Assembly (NCBI GenBank): GCA_035252905.1
Contig: DATFCQ010000438.1
Location: 1-24,946, forward strand
Direction of reading: 5' to 3'
Length of the DNA: 24,946 nucleotides
Origin: AP-15 sp035252905
Lineage (GTDB): Bacteria; Pseudomonadota; Alphaproteobacteria; ATCC43930; CGMCC-115725
In this document: positions 1 through 5,963 of the stretch, piece by piece
Numbering within the stretch: the stretch's first letter is position 1
How the letters are laid out: each line of letters opens with the position of its first letter
The notes under the pieces: model-generated
Seen by the model: only the letters and a program-made list of their open reading frames with translations
Database searches by the model: none
Told to the model about the DNA's origin: nothing
Translations under genes and position numbers: made by a program

Positions 1-261
1 CTCGTGCCGCGCGATATCGACGGTCTTCTGATCGCCGGCCGGCACATCTCCTGCGACCCGAGCAGCCACTCCTTCCTGCGCGAGATCCCGCAATGCTGGC
101 TGACCGGGCAGGCGGCCGGGGCGGCTGCGGCGCTCGCCGTCGCCGAAGGCTGTGCGCCACGCGCGGTGCCGATTGCCGGGTTGCAGACGCTGTTCGGCGC
201 CAGGGCGCATTCCTGCGGTTCGCCGACGAAAAGTGGTCGGCGCGCGTGCGCTGTCGATTGA
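1..261 (+). CDS. C-terminal end of a FAD-dependent oxidoreductase (5' end outside window)
   Basis: The visible 86 residues carry the C-terminal signature of the FAD_oxidored family: a DIDGLLIAGRHIS stretch followed by REIPQCWLTGQAAGAAAALAV, the region that closes over the FAD in these flavoproteins. Nothing can be said about substrate, because the N-terminal dinucleotide-binding part lies outside the window. The frame runs from base 1 to a TGA at 261, but the last 25 or so residues do not look like the family. The next frame, from about position 200, reads RRQGAFLRF, the kind of tail expected (LRxQGAFL). An indel near 195-205 may therefore have shifted the natural C-terminus. The gene lies just left of the integrated element and could be host sequence or cargo. 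Confidence 0.75.
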   Translation, partial: LVPRDIDGLLIAGRHISCDPSSHSFLREIPQCWLTGQAAGAAAALAVAEGCAPRAVPIAGLQTLFGARAHSCGSPTKSGRRACAVD

Positions 262-352
262 CTGACTTGGCACGACCCGCCGGTCTGGCACGATCTGACG
301 GCGAGATGCCACCGTAAGGTCGCCGGAGATCCGGCGATGCAGTCAGGGAATG

Positions 353-643
353 TTAGTCGCATCGCCGGATCTGTTTGGCGGCGTAGATCGCCTCCTCGTC
401 TCGTCCCAAATCACACTGCGAGGCAAGGCTGTCGATGCACTTTCTGGCATCGCACGGACGGCAGCCTCTATAACTGAGACTGCCGGAACCCGCAAGGGGC
501 GAATGGTACAATTGCGAGCGTTCGCCCAGCATCATTGCCGATCTCCCTGCCGTCGTGGTATAAATTAACCCTTGTTTTTCCTGTATGAGTGCTGCCAGAG
601 ACGGTGCTGGCACAACATCGCTCACCGCGTGGCGGAGGGCCAT
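353..643 (-). CDS. Possible cysteine-containing small protein (uncertain)
   Basis: This 96-residue frame has no recognised family. Its C-terminal third contains GCRPCDARKC and a further Cys 9 residues on, which could bind a metal or form disulfides. The frame continues upstream to another ATG at 703, but neither ATG has a clear ribosome binding site. Composition is nearer 55% GC than its neighbours, and codon choice is not strongly coding-like. It could be chance. The rest of 262-722 shows no other gene. A TAAAAT hexamer at 711-716 lies seven bases before the ATG at 723. Confidence 0.28.
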   Translation of the reverse strand: MALRHAVSDVVPAPSLAALIQEKQGLIYTTTAGRSAMMLGERSQLYHSPLAGSGSLSYRGCRPCDARKCIDSLASQCDLGRDEEAIYAAKQIRRCD

Positions 644-722
644 GTGCACTACCGAGAGCACTGCCGGCAGACGAGAGCAGCAGTTGCCGGCATACCCCTG
701 CACGTCGTGCTAAAATGACGCT

Positions 723-893
723 ATGACAGATGATCGAGCCGATGGTGCTGACGCCATACCTGATGACCGAAACGACGGTTTCGATGGCGGCCAAAAGGTG
801 ATCGAGCTGCAGCCCCAGCGCGGTAACCGAAAAAGAAATCCGAGCGCCGCGCCGAATGGCAACGGCTTCGTTCCGAGACCCGGAAGGGATTGA
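723..893 (+). CDS. Short acidic ORF, probable displaced N-terminus of the terminase small subunit gene
   Basis: ATG at 723 opens a 56-residue frame, MTDDRADGADAIPDD at its start, ending in TGA at 891-893. No Shine-Dalgarno is visible, but TAAAAT at 711-716 is placed so that a transcript could begin at the ATG (leaderless). After the run of five A at 830-834 the -1 frame reads KKKSERRAEWQRLRSETRK and continues without a stop into the terminase small subunit downstream. One extra A in that run would join both into a single frame of about 231 residues. The second, broken terminase copy at 2584 also begins with an acidic leader then a basic stretch, which supports this reading. A true 1-base deletion, a sequencing error or frameshifting cannot be told apart here. 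Confidence 0.45.
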   Translation: MTDDRADGADAIPDDRNDGFDGGQKVIELQPQRGNRKRNPSAAPNGNGFVPRPGRD

Positions 894-1417
894 CGCTCGC
901 CGCGCCGCTGAAGCGTGGACCGCCATGCAAATACACCCCCGACCTCGCCCAGCAGATCCTTGACGCGATGCTGCGCCACGGGTCCTTGCGCCGGGCGTGC
1001 GAACGGGAACCGGCACTGCCGGATCGCGAGACCGTGCGGAAGTGGTTGATGGCCCAGCCCGAATTCGCGGCCGCCTACGCCCGGGTGCGCGCGACGCTCG
1101 TTGAGGATTGGGTCGACGACATGATCGAGATCGCCGACGACAATACGATCGATCCCCTGAGCCGGCGGGTCATGGTCGAGACGCGGCGCTGGATCGCCTC
1201 GAAGCTCGCACCAGGACGGTTTGGCGACAAGGTCCAGATTGGTGGGAATGCCGCGATGCTGGTCGGCGGCTCTCCGATCTCGTTATCCGACCTGTCGAAC
1301 GCCGAGTTGGACGCGCTCGAAGCGTTCTGCGAGGCGCGACTCGCCCGAATGTCGGTGGCTGAACCCGCTGGTAATATAGGGGTGGCGGCTGCCGAGGATC
1401 GCGACGGCGACGGATGA
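890..1417 (+). CDS. Terminase small subunit, phage Sf6-type (TerS)
   Basis: TerS binds the packaging site of phage or satellite DNA and hands it to the large terminase. Residues about 14-58 match the N-terminal helix-turn-helix of the Sf6-type family (KYTPDLAQQILDAMLRHGSL, then ETVRKWLMAQPEF). They are followed by VEDWVDDMIEIADD and the conserved VETRRWIASKLAPGRFGDK. A C-terminal helix rich in Leu, Glu and Ala (about 132-155) may mediate oligomer formation. The frame has no ATG: TTG at 890 is the first start codon after a stop at 824-826, with GGAAGGG lying almost on top of it, so the real start may be at 723 through a frameshift. No large terminase follows, which is unusual for a prophage but normal for TerS-carrying satellites. 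Length of 175 residues fits the family. Confidence 0.82.
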   Translation: MTLAAPLKRGPPCKYTPDLAQQILDAMLRHGSLRRACEREPALPDRETVRKWLMAQPEFAAAYARVRATLVEDWVDDMIEIADDNTIDPLSRRVMVETRRWIASKLAPGRFGDKVQIGGNAAMLVGGSPISLSDLSNAELDALEAFCEARLARMSVAEPAGNIGVAAAEDRDGDG

Positions 1418-1641
1418 TCGGGCATGAGCGCCGTGCCATCAGTCGTAAGGGCGTCGCCCCGCAATGGTGCTGCGCGGCACGGTACGCCTGCTCGCCGCCA
1501 CAGAGAACCGTCTCCGCCTGTTGAGGCGGGCGATTTCGCCGGTGCCGTCACAGCCGCCGCCTACGCGCGCATTTCCGGCGAAATCCCGAAGCATTTTCTC
1601 AGACAGGCCGAGGCCGACTTCCTCCAGTCAATTTTACCGGC
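1418..1641. other. No convincing gene between terminase small subunit and the next gene
   Basis: A large terminase gene would be expected here in a phage and is absent. One plus frame opens at ATG 1424 and contains AAYARISGEIPKHFLRQAEA, which resembles real protein for a short stretch before running into the antisense of the following minus-strand gene. It may be a gene remnant. No promoter, tRNA or repeat was recognised. Confidence 0.4.
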
Positions 1642-1860
1642 CTATTTTTGCCTGAGTTTGTCGAGGTGGCGCATCAGATTGACTGGTAACCGGCCCTGTT
1701 CATACAGCCGTATTAATTGCGCCGCCTGGACCAGCCGCCAGCGCCGGCCACGTTCGGCATCGTCGGCATCGGCCGGGCATGGTCCTTCGCTGGCCTCGAT
1801 CTTAGCGAAGTCCTCTGCGGTCGGCTCGTCATCCAAACCGTCTTTGATCGTACGCGACAT
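1642..1860 (-). CDS. Small hypothetical protein, 72 aa
   Basis: I do not recognise a family. The protein is acidic in its N-terminal half (MSRTIKDGLDDEPTAEDFAKIE) and ends in a probable basic amphipathic helix (LVQAAQLIRLYEQGRLPVNLMRHLDKLRQK). It has no signal peptide or membrane segment. The start is supported by AAAGGAG about 11 bases upstream of ATG. It is the last of three minus-strand small genes that begin at 2378. A hairpin at 1893-1918 lies between it and the preceding gene. Small size and position suggest a phage or satellite accessory protein. Confidence 0.65.
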   Translation of the reverse strand: MSRTIKDGLDDEPTAEDFAKIEASEGPCPADADDAERGRRWRLVQAAQLIRLYEQGRLPVNLMRHLDKLRQK

Positions 1861-1892
1861 GACACGCTCTCTCCTTTAATAATGAGGGGGTA

Positions 1893-1918
1893 GAGCCCCA
1901 CCGGCGAGGGCGGGGCTC
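1893..1918. other. Intergenic hairpin
   Basis: The arms GAGCCCC and GGGGCTC form a perfect 7-bp stem around a 12-base loop. The hairpin lies between two minus-strand genes, just upstream of the ribosome binding site of the 72-residue gene. No T-run follows on either strand, so it is more likely a processing or translational control element than an intrinsic terminator. Confidence 0.45.
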
Positions 1919-1936
1919 CGTAGTAGGGTCCGGCCT

Positions 1937-2260
1937 CTATGCTGAACCCTCCGTCTCTTCCAGATCGCTCCCTGTCGGGTAGAGCACGTCGGACAGCATC
2001 GCGGCGTGCGTTGGACAGAACACTTTATTGTGTTGCCACTCTTTTATTCTGGCGAGATCCATCACCGGCTGCGGCGCATGATAGATTACGAGATTGACCC
2101 GTCCCGTCGGTTGATCGCCCTCATAGGTTTCCGTGCATCCCCGCCAGCCGCACATCCAGCCCGCTTTATGGAATTCTTCAAGGAACTCCATTATTGCTCG
2201 CGGGGTTGTTAGGCGTCTTGATTCCATTACCACGGCGCGACGGCGTTCGTGTCTATTCAC
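1937..2260 (-). CDS. Small protein with a possible Cys/His zinc-binding centre, 107 aa
   Basis: No family recognised. The middle holds WMCGWRGCTE and, after about 40 residues, VFCPTHAAM. This C-x4-C ... C-x2-H pattern could hold one zinc, as in many small phage and satellite zinc-finger proteins. GTG at 2258-2260 is chosen as start because GGAGG stands about 9 bases before it. The open frame continues upstream but there overlaps the 41-residue gene in another frame. It overlaps that gene's end by 8 bases, so the two are probably translationally coupled. Confidence 0.65.
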   Translation of the reverse strand: MNRHERRRAVVMESRRLTTPRAIMEFLEEFHKAGWMCGWRGCTETYEGDQPTGRVNLVIYHAPQPVMDLARIKEWQHNKVFCPTHAAMLSDVLYPTGSDLEETEGSA

Positions 2261-2378
2261 AGCGCTGCCCTCCAATTGAGCGGCCATGTGTCGTCTGTCG
2301 AGACCTGGCAGTCTCATATCCCTGCCGCCGCGCCATGCGCCGCAGCCGGTCCTCTTTGATTTTGTTTTCCGTGCCCAT
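2253..2378 (-). CDS. 41-aa basic small protein
   Basis: The frame starts MGTENKIKEDRLRRMARRQG and is rich in Arg and Lys. The EDRLRRMARRQG motif resembles the N-terminus of a widespread group of very short proteins of unknown function (DRLRRxAxRQGL). AGGAG stands directly upstream of the ATG with a 4-5 base gap, and a good sigma-70-like promoter lies at 2460-2488. The stop overlaps the GTG start of the next gene by 8 bases. Shortness makes this uncertain, but the combination of promoter, ribosome binding site and overlap argues that it is real and first in a three-gene unit. Confidence 0.6.
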   Translation of the reverse strand: MGTENKIKEDRLRRMARRQGYETARSRQTTHGRSIGGQRCE

Positions 2379-2394
2379 TGTATCTCCTCTCCAA

Positions 2395-2488
2395 AAGATG
2401 CCGAAGAGTATATAGGAAGAATACCAATAAAGAAAGTTAAAAAGGATAGTGTTGTATAATGTATAATGTAAACTAAATGCTATAACAA
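2395..2488 (-). promoter_or_regulatory. AT-rich promoter island with a strong sigma-70-like minus-strand promoter
   Basis: On the minus strand a -35 box TTGTTA (2483-2488) and a -10 box TATACA (2460-2465) are separated by exactly 17 bases, about 80 bases upstream of the 41-residue gene. The whole stretch from about 2395 to 2600 is strikingly AT-rich against its surroundings. It also carries TATAAT on the plus strand at 2455-2460, so it could fire in both directions. Confidence 0.55.
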
Positions 2489-2583
2489 CTTCTGATCAAT
2501 CGTTATAATCCAATGAAGTCAACTTGAGGTCCCATGATTTGTATTTGATCTATAACACCCAGCAATTCGAATACTGATCTGTT

Positions 2584-2893
2584 ATGATTAATCCTGATCT
2601 TCTGATCGATGACGTCAGCGAGCCGGAGACGGCCCCTGATCCTCCGATCCCGCGAAACCGCTGCCGAAAAGAACGGCGGCGGAAGCGCACCGCCAACCGC
2701 CAATCGATTGCTCTGCCCGCGCGTATTCGGCGACAAGACCACGGTTGCGGGTGATTCCACAGCGCTGCTCGGCATTGACGGAGGGGCGCTCGACCTCTCT
2801 TGGCTCAACGACCACGAGTTGGATCTACTCGAACAGCTTGTCGAGGCGAGGATTGCTGCGCTCGGAGCCGCCGCAGGAAAGGACAGCGGCTGA
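2584..2893 (+). pseudogene. Remnant of a second terminase small subunit gene, central part deleted
   Basis: ATG 2584 opens a frame with an acidic leader (MINPDLLIDDVSEPE) and a basic stretch (RKERRRKRTANRQS), ending at a stop near 2753. In the neighbouring frame, from about 2715 to 2893, comes VFGDKTTVAGD, then LSWLNDHELDLLEQLVEAR. This parallels FGDKVQIGGN and LSNAELDALEAFCEAR of the TerS gene at 890-1417. The helix-turn-helix and the middle, roughly 100 residues, are missing, and the two ends are joined out of frame. The copies differ at many positions, so this is an old, separate lineage and not a recent duplication. The alternative, that ATG 2609 starts a real 94-residue protein, cannot be excluded. 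Confidence 0.6.
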
Positions 2894-2940
2894 GCTTATT
2901 CGTGACGCGGCGATCCGCCGATCGTCCAAAAGACGCTTTG

Positions 2941-2973
2941 CTCCCAGCAGGCGCATTGTGCGACTGCTGGGAG
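2941..2973. terminator. Strong hairpin after the terminase remnant
   Basis: CTCCCAGCAG and CTGCTGGGAG pair perfectly (10 bp). After one mismatch, CGCA pairs with TGCG around a 3-base loop. It lies 48 bases after the plus-strand TerS remnant and at the 3' side of a decayed minus-strand gene, so it could end transcripts from either side. No T-run follows, so classification as terminator is tentative. Confidence 0.4.
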
Positions 2974-2975
2974 TT

Positions 2976-3167
2976 CATGCATTCCAGCTCGCTCTGCACC
3001 CAGCTCGCTCTCAAATGCCCGGCACGGATCAGCTCGGCCCCGAGCCCTACGGCGCGGGCAGGGTCGAGATGGTGGCGGCGAGCGCGACGTAGCCGACGAT
3101 CAATATGAGCTGGACCTCGACAAGACGCTCTCCATTGTCGCGTACGGCGACCGGAAAGTGTTCTCCG
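2976..3167 (-). pseudogene. Frameshifted remnant related to the gene at 5187-5654
   Basis: On the minus strand one frame reads FPVAVRDNGERLVEVQL and VGYVALAATISTL. The next frame continues DPARAVGLGAELIRAGHLRA. Together these parallel the C-terminus of the intact hypothetical protein at 5187-5654 (ALTLYDGREVLGTIALDP and VIGLGVELIRAGHIRL). The break falls at about 3062. No start codon with a ribosome binding site remains and the 5' part is gone. With the TerS remnant next to it, this looks like a decayed paralogous module. Confidence 0.55.
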
Positions 3168-3208
3168 GCCCCCGTCGCGCATCGACATGAGGAAATTGAT
3201 TCCCGACT

Positions 3209-3940
3209 TTATTCAGATTTACCCGCTTTGTCGATTTCGGCATAGATGGAGGGAGCCTTTTGCTCCAAGTCGTCGATCTTCTCCCTCAGGCAACAGAACA
3301 GCGAAGGCCGTTCATCACAAGATAATTGTTTCATGACCCGCAATATGATATTATGAATTTCTTCGCTAAGCCTAGACACCCGAGGAGACGGATTGGGCGC
3401 TTCGTCCGCCGCCTTCCCATTGGCCGCGGGCGCTGCCGGTTCATGCGCCTCACGGGCAGCACGCCGTTTTTTCACTTCTATCCGCAGCTCGCGCGTCGAA
3501 TGCGGCTTGCCGGTCTCCGCAATGGGCTCCTTGGCCCAGTCCAATAGTTCATCGGCTTCGGCCTCTGGCTGACCGGCGACTTCGGCATGATGTTTAAATG
3601 ACAGAAGTTCCCGCCGGCGGGAACTTTCGAAGGCACGGCAGACCGACGCTGCGTTCGCGCAGGTTTTATAGTCCGGCCCCTGCCAACCCTCTGCTTTTGT
3701 GATAGCCTTGCGGGCTCCCCAACGGTGCTCGCTGTAAGCCCACCATTCGCCGATCCACCAGAGCATGCACTGCTTCATTTTGCCCAGAGCCGCGCCATAG
3801 GCAATCCATTCTTCTTCGGTGAGATCGGCGGGCAATTCCCACCCATTGCGCAAGAAGCGTCCGCGCAGAGTAACGCTATCGGAGATAGGCCCAATAGTGA
3901 CGTCCTGATGGGTGCTTTCGGTATCTGCGGTACGAGTCAT
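3209..3940 (-). CDS. Hypothetical protein of phage/plasmid type, 243 aa
   Basis: No characterised family can be named with confidence. The N-terminal half has a Trp-rich helix region (MLWWIGEWWAYSEHRWG) followed by ITKAEGWQGPDYKTCANAAS, FESSRRRELLSFKHHAEVA and EADELLDWAKE. Then come STRELRIEVKKRRA, a Pro/Ala-rich linker (about 165-190) and a C-terminal predicted helical part. The order 'SFKHHAEVA ... LLDWA ... STRELR' is typical of helix-turn-helix proteins related to ParB-like and plasmid partition or copy-control factors. DNA binding is therefore a reasonable inference. Its ATG overlaps the TGA of the 48-residue ORF upstream (ATGA). Its base composition is lower in GC than the flanking genes. 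Confidence 0.75.
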   Translation of the reverse strand: MTRTADTESTHQDVTIGPISDSVTLRGRFLRNGWELPADLTEEEWIAYGAALGKMKQCMLWWIGEWWAYSEHRWGARKAITKAEGWQGPDYKTCANAASVCRAFESSRRRELLSFKHHAEVAGQPEAEADELLDWAKEPIAETGKPHSTRELRIEVKKRRAAREAHEPAAPAANGKAADEAPNPSPRVSRLSEEIHNIILRVMKQLSCDERPSLFCCLREKIDDLEQKAPSIYAEIDKAGKSE

Positions 3941-4083
3941 AGGTCCCTCACTGGCCGCGGTGCGGCATAGGTTGCATCAATCGGCGCGAGAGCGCCGACA
4001 AGTTGACGGAATTCCGCAGAGACCGGGTCGAGCGCCGCGGAACGCAGACCCGGTGCACGCATGATGCGTCGGGCACACGTCAT
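3937..4083 (-). CDS. Small ORF coupled to the 243-aa gene, 48 aa
   Basis: The frame begins MTCARRIMRAPGLRSAALD and ends in a TGA that shares four bases (ATGA) with the start of the next gene, which suggests translational coupling. The same frame stays open upstream for 17 more codons without another ATG. No ribosome binding site stands out and no family is recognised. It may be a genuine small protein or a leader that delivers ribosomes to the next gene. Confidence 0.4.
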   Translation of the reverse strand: MTCARRIMRAPGLRSAALDPVSAEFRQLVGALAPIDATYAAPRPVRDL

Positions 4084-4444
4084 TCGGCGCGGCGACCCGC
4101 ACCGCGAGCCGTCGGTGATGCTCAGATCCCGCTATTGCCGGCGGGTCGGCCCGCCGCACCAAGCCGCTATCGGGCGGCGAGCCGGCGAAGAGCCTCGTAT
4201 CGCAGTCGCGCTATGGTTCCCAGCGCGGGATGTCGATCGACGCTGGGCGCCGATCAGCAGAAAAGATACTATCGACAGACGGGTCCCTGAATGTTTTTTG
4301 TCGAGGAATTGTCAGATCTTTTAAGATTTCGCAGCGGGGCTGATGACCGCTCAGAGCGCGGTCGATTCTTGCGATGCTTTTCCTTCAGCCCCGTCGAAAG
4401 AGGTCACTCGCATCATAGACGGAGACAGCTCTCGGACCCGAGGC
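4084..4444. other. Stretch without a clear gene, nested inverted repeats
   Basis: No frame here looks like protein on either strand. GACCGC and GCGGTC (4345-4363) form a perfect 6-bp hairpin with a 7-base loop. It is enclosed by CGGGGCTGA (4335-4343) and TCAGCCCCG (4385-4393), a perfect 9-bp outer pair. The nested structure could be an RNA control element or a terminator for the small-gene run that enters from the right. No T-run is present. Confidence 0.4.
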
Positions 4445-4648
4445 TCATGATGCGGCCCCATTCGGATTGCCGCCGGGGCGAGGCCGCGGGGGATGACGGG
4501 TCACCATCGAGTGCGCCGAGCGCCGCCGCGATGCCGACCAATGGGCGCGACCAGCAGGGCGCAACACCGCGGCGAACCATGGCGCGACCAGGTCGTGACA
4601 CATTGCTTCGAGGCTGTCGGCGAGCTCGGTGCGAGGGTCGGCGGCCAT
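4445..4648 (-). CDS. Small hypothetical protein, 67 aa (possibly frameshifted)
   Basis: The first 30 residues (MAADPRTELADSLEAMCHDL and on) look like a normal helical protein. The rest is Arg/Ser/Pro-rich and looks out of frame. In the neighbouring frame the same DNA reads LVGIAAALGALDGDPSSPAA, which is more protein-like and ends at 4413. An indel around 4550-4570 would join them. No strong ribosome binding site precedes the ATG. It is the last member of the run of small minus-strand genes that begins at 5905. Confidence 0.4.
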   Translation of the reverse strand: MAADPRTELADSLEAMCHDLVAPWFAAVLRPAGRAHWSASRRRSAHSMVTRHPPRPRPGGNPNGAAS

Positions 4649-4684
4649 GCGGCAGCTCTTTCGTCGAACAGCTGTCGGGCAATC

Positions 4685-4882
4685 TCAGCTCACCCGGATC
4701 TGGTCCTCGTCGCCGCGCCGCGCAGGATGACGCCCGAGCGCGGCGACGAATGCCTGCTCGACCTCGGTCAGCAGAAGCGTGGTTACGGCAGAAGGCGAAT
4801 TTATCCTCGTGCGCCTCCGGCCTTCCGGCAGCCGCTCCTGCCACCGGTGCGATTGTTCTTCGGTGCCAGTGCACTGGGTCAC
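4685..4882 (-). CDS. Small hypothetical protein, 65 aa
   Basis: GTG at 4880-4882 overlaps the TGA of the preceding gene (GTGA), and GGGAG lies just before it, so translation is probably coupled. The N-terminal half is charged (WQERLPEGRRRTR). The C-terminal half has a helix with VTTLLLTEVEQAFVAALG. There is no known family, signal peptide or membrane segment. Tight packing with its neighbours supports coding. Confidence 0.5.
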   Translation of the reverse strand: MTQCTGTEEQSHRWQERLPEGRRRTRINSPSAVTTLLLTEVEQAFVAALGRHPARRGDEDQIRVS

Positions 4883-5190
4883 GCTCTCCCTCTCGCGGAG
4901 AGGTGCGCGAGGCACCAGGCGCGCTCGGCCATCGCCGCTTGCCAAAACGCACGAAGTTCGCTCTTGGCCGCGGCGATGCTGGTTTCCTTGCCCTCGTCAG
5001 CGCCCCAGCACTGCGGCAGATCGGCCAGCACGGCCTTCGTGACCGCCTGGATCGCTTTGCCGATCCACACCTCGGCCTCTGCCTCTGAGAGCAGAGCCAG
5101 CATGGCGCCGACGCCATTCTCGTGCAGCAGCGCGCGATAGTATTGCGCCGCCCCGCCTCTTGTCTGCCGCTCTGCGTCGTTGTCGATCAT
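4879..5190 (-). CDS. Hypothetical protein, 103 aa
   Basis: This is a mostly helical, soluble protein with acidic and alanine-rich helices (AMLALLSEAEAEVWIGKAIQ, SIAAAKSELRAFWQAAMAE). No family recognised. Its ATG shares four bases with the stop of the preceding gene (ATGA at 5187-5190), and its stop shares bases with the next start (GTGA), so it sits in a coupled gene chain. Position downstream of the primase-helicase and the origin candidate suggests an accessory role in the element, but nothing in the sequence shows which. Confidence 0.65.
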   Translation of the reverse strand: MIDNDAERQTRGGAAQYYRALLHENGVGAMLALLSEAEAEVWIGKAIQAVTKAVLADLPQCWGADEGKETSIAAAKSELRAFWQAAMAERAWCLAHLSARGRA

Positions 5191-5654
5191 GTCTGTTCTT
5201 CCTCGTACAGCGAAATGCCGCTCTGTGCCCGGCTCAATCTGATGTGCCCGGCGCGGATCAGCTCGACCCCGAGCCCGATCACGTGCACCGGGTCGAGCGC
5301 AATGGTGCCCAGGACCTCACGGCCGTCGTACAGCGTCAGCGCGATCGTGCTGTCGTCTCCAGCAACGACAACGCGGTAACGGATGCCGCTTCCCGCGCGC
5401 TCTGGCGGCTGCTGGTGCGGAGGGACAGATTGTCCGGCATCAATGGACCCATCGGCAGGAGTGCGCGCATAAGGGCTTCCTGCCGCGTCGAGCGCGTCGA
5501 TGGCCGCGGCCAACTCGGACAGCATGCGCCCTATGCCCGACGAAAAGCCATCGCGCACCATCCTCTTGACCATCTCGGCTCGCATGGCGAGCAGCCGCTC
5601 GCGCAAAGAGGCGTATGGGTCGGCGGCGCTCACCGCGACCTTGCCGGACGCCAC
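5187..5654 (-). CDS. Hypothetical protein, 155 aa, with a decayed relative at 2976-3167
   Basis: The N-terminal half is helical (SLRERLLAMRAEMVKRMVRD, IGRMLSELAAAIDAL), followed by a Pro/Gln-rich linker (about 75-90). The C-terminal domain is probably beta-rich: YRVVVAGDDSTIALTLYDGR, then VHVIGLGVELIRAGHIRL. This domain is mirrored in the broken copy near the second TerS remnant. No family could be named. The start ATG at 5654 overlaps the preceding gene by 25 bases, and the stop overlaps the next start as ATGA. Two copies, one dead, suggest it belongs to a mobile module that entered or duplicated more than once. Confidence 0.7.
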   Translation of the reverse strand: MASGKVAVSAADPYASLRERLLAMRAEMVKRMVRDGFSSGIGRMLSELAAAIDALDAAGSPYARTPADGSIDAGQSVPPHQQPPERAGSGIRYRVVVAGDDSTIALTLYDGREVLGTIALDPVHVIGLGVELIRAGHIRLSRAQSGISLYEEEQT

Positions 5655-5905
5655 AGCGCGGCCGCCGTCGCAAGCAATCGGCGACGGGTAAGTGCCGGCA
5701 GCCGGTACAGCTCGGCAACAGCCCTGTCGAGCGCTGCGGGGTCGGTAACAGCGGCGGCGAGCGCAGCGGTCAGCGGGTGGCCAGGTCCGCAGAGCAGGTG
5801 CGACAGCACCCGCAGCTCACGGGTCGCGGCCATCCGCTCGGCGGGGTCGATGCCGGGTATCCACGGGCCATAGCCGGGGGATGTCGAATGTGCTTGCGCG
5901 TTCAA
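5630..5905 (-). CDS. Hypothetical protein, up to 91 aa
   Basis: This is a helical, alanine- and leucine-rich small protein (ELRVLSHLLCGPGHPLTAAL, DPAALDRAVAELYRLPAL). No family recognised. The longest form starts at TTG 5905 without a good ribosome binding site. An internal ATG at 5831-5833 (67 residues) preceded by GAGCGG is an alternative start. It is the first gene after the palindrome and GGAAC-box region and opens the overlapping small-gene chain that runs to 4445. Confidence 0.55.
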   Translation of the reverse strand: MNAQAHSTSPGYGPWIPGIDPAERMAATRELRVLSHLLCGPGHPLTAALAAAVTDPAALDRAVAELYRLPALTRRRLLATAAALWRPARSR

Positions 5906-5963
5906 TTTACTAACTCACTATGTTGAATGTTTCTCGTGCCCTGCTGAACACCGATCGGCCTGC

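Noticed and set aside
825..840. Programmed -1 frameshift site in the terminase gene
   Set aside because: The present sequence has five A before G, one short of the A-AAA-AAG heptamer, and no clear downstream stimulator was seen; a deletion or read error is simpler.
468..1016. 182-residue minus-strand frame
   Set aside because: Mostly antisense to the terminase small subunit gene and composed of Arg/Ser-rich sequence.
1424..1879. 151-residue plus-strand frame as large terminase start
   Set aside because: No Walker motifs or terminase features, and its second half is antisense to the 72-residue gene with a good ribosome binding site.
4413..5117. 234-residue minus-strand frame across the small genes
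   Set aside because: Arg/Pro/Ser-rich, and it conflicts with the coupled chain of small genes in other frames. Only its last part (4413-4560) could matter, as a frameshifted end of the 67-residue gene.
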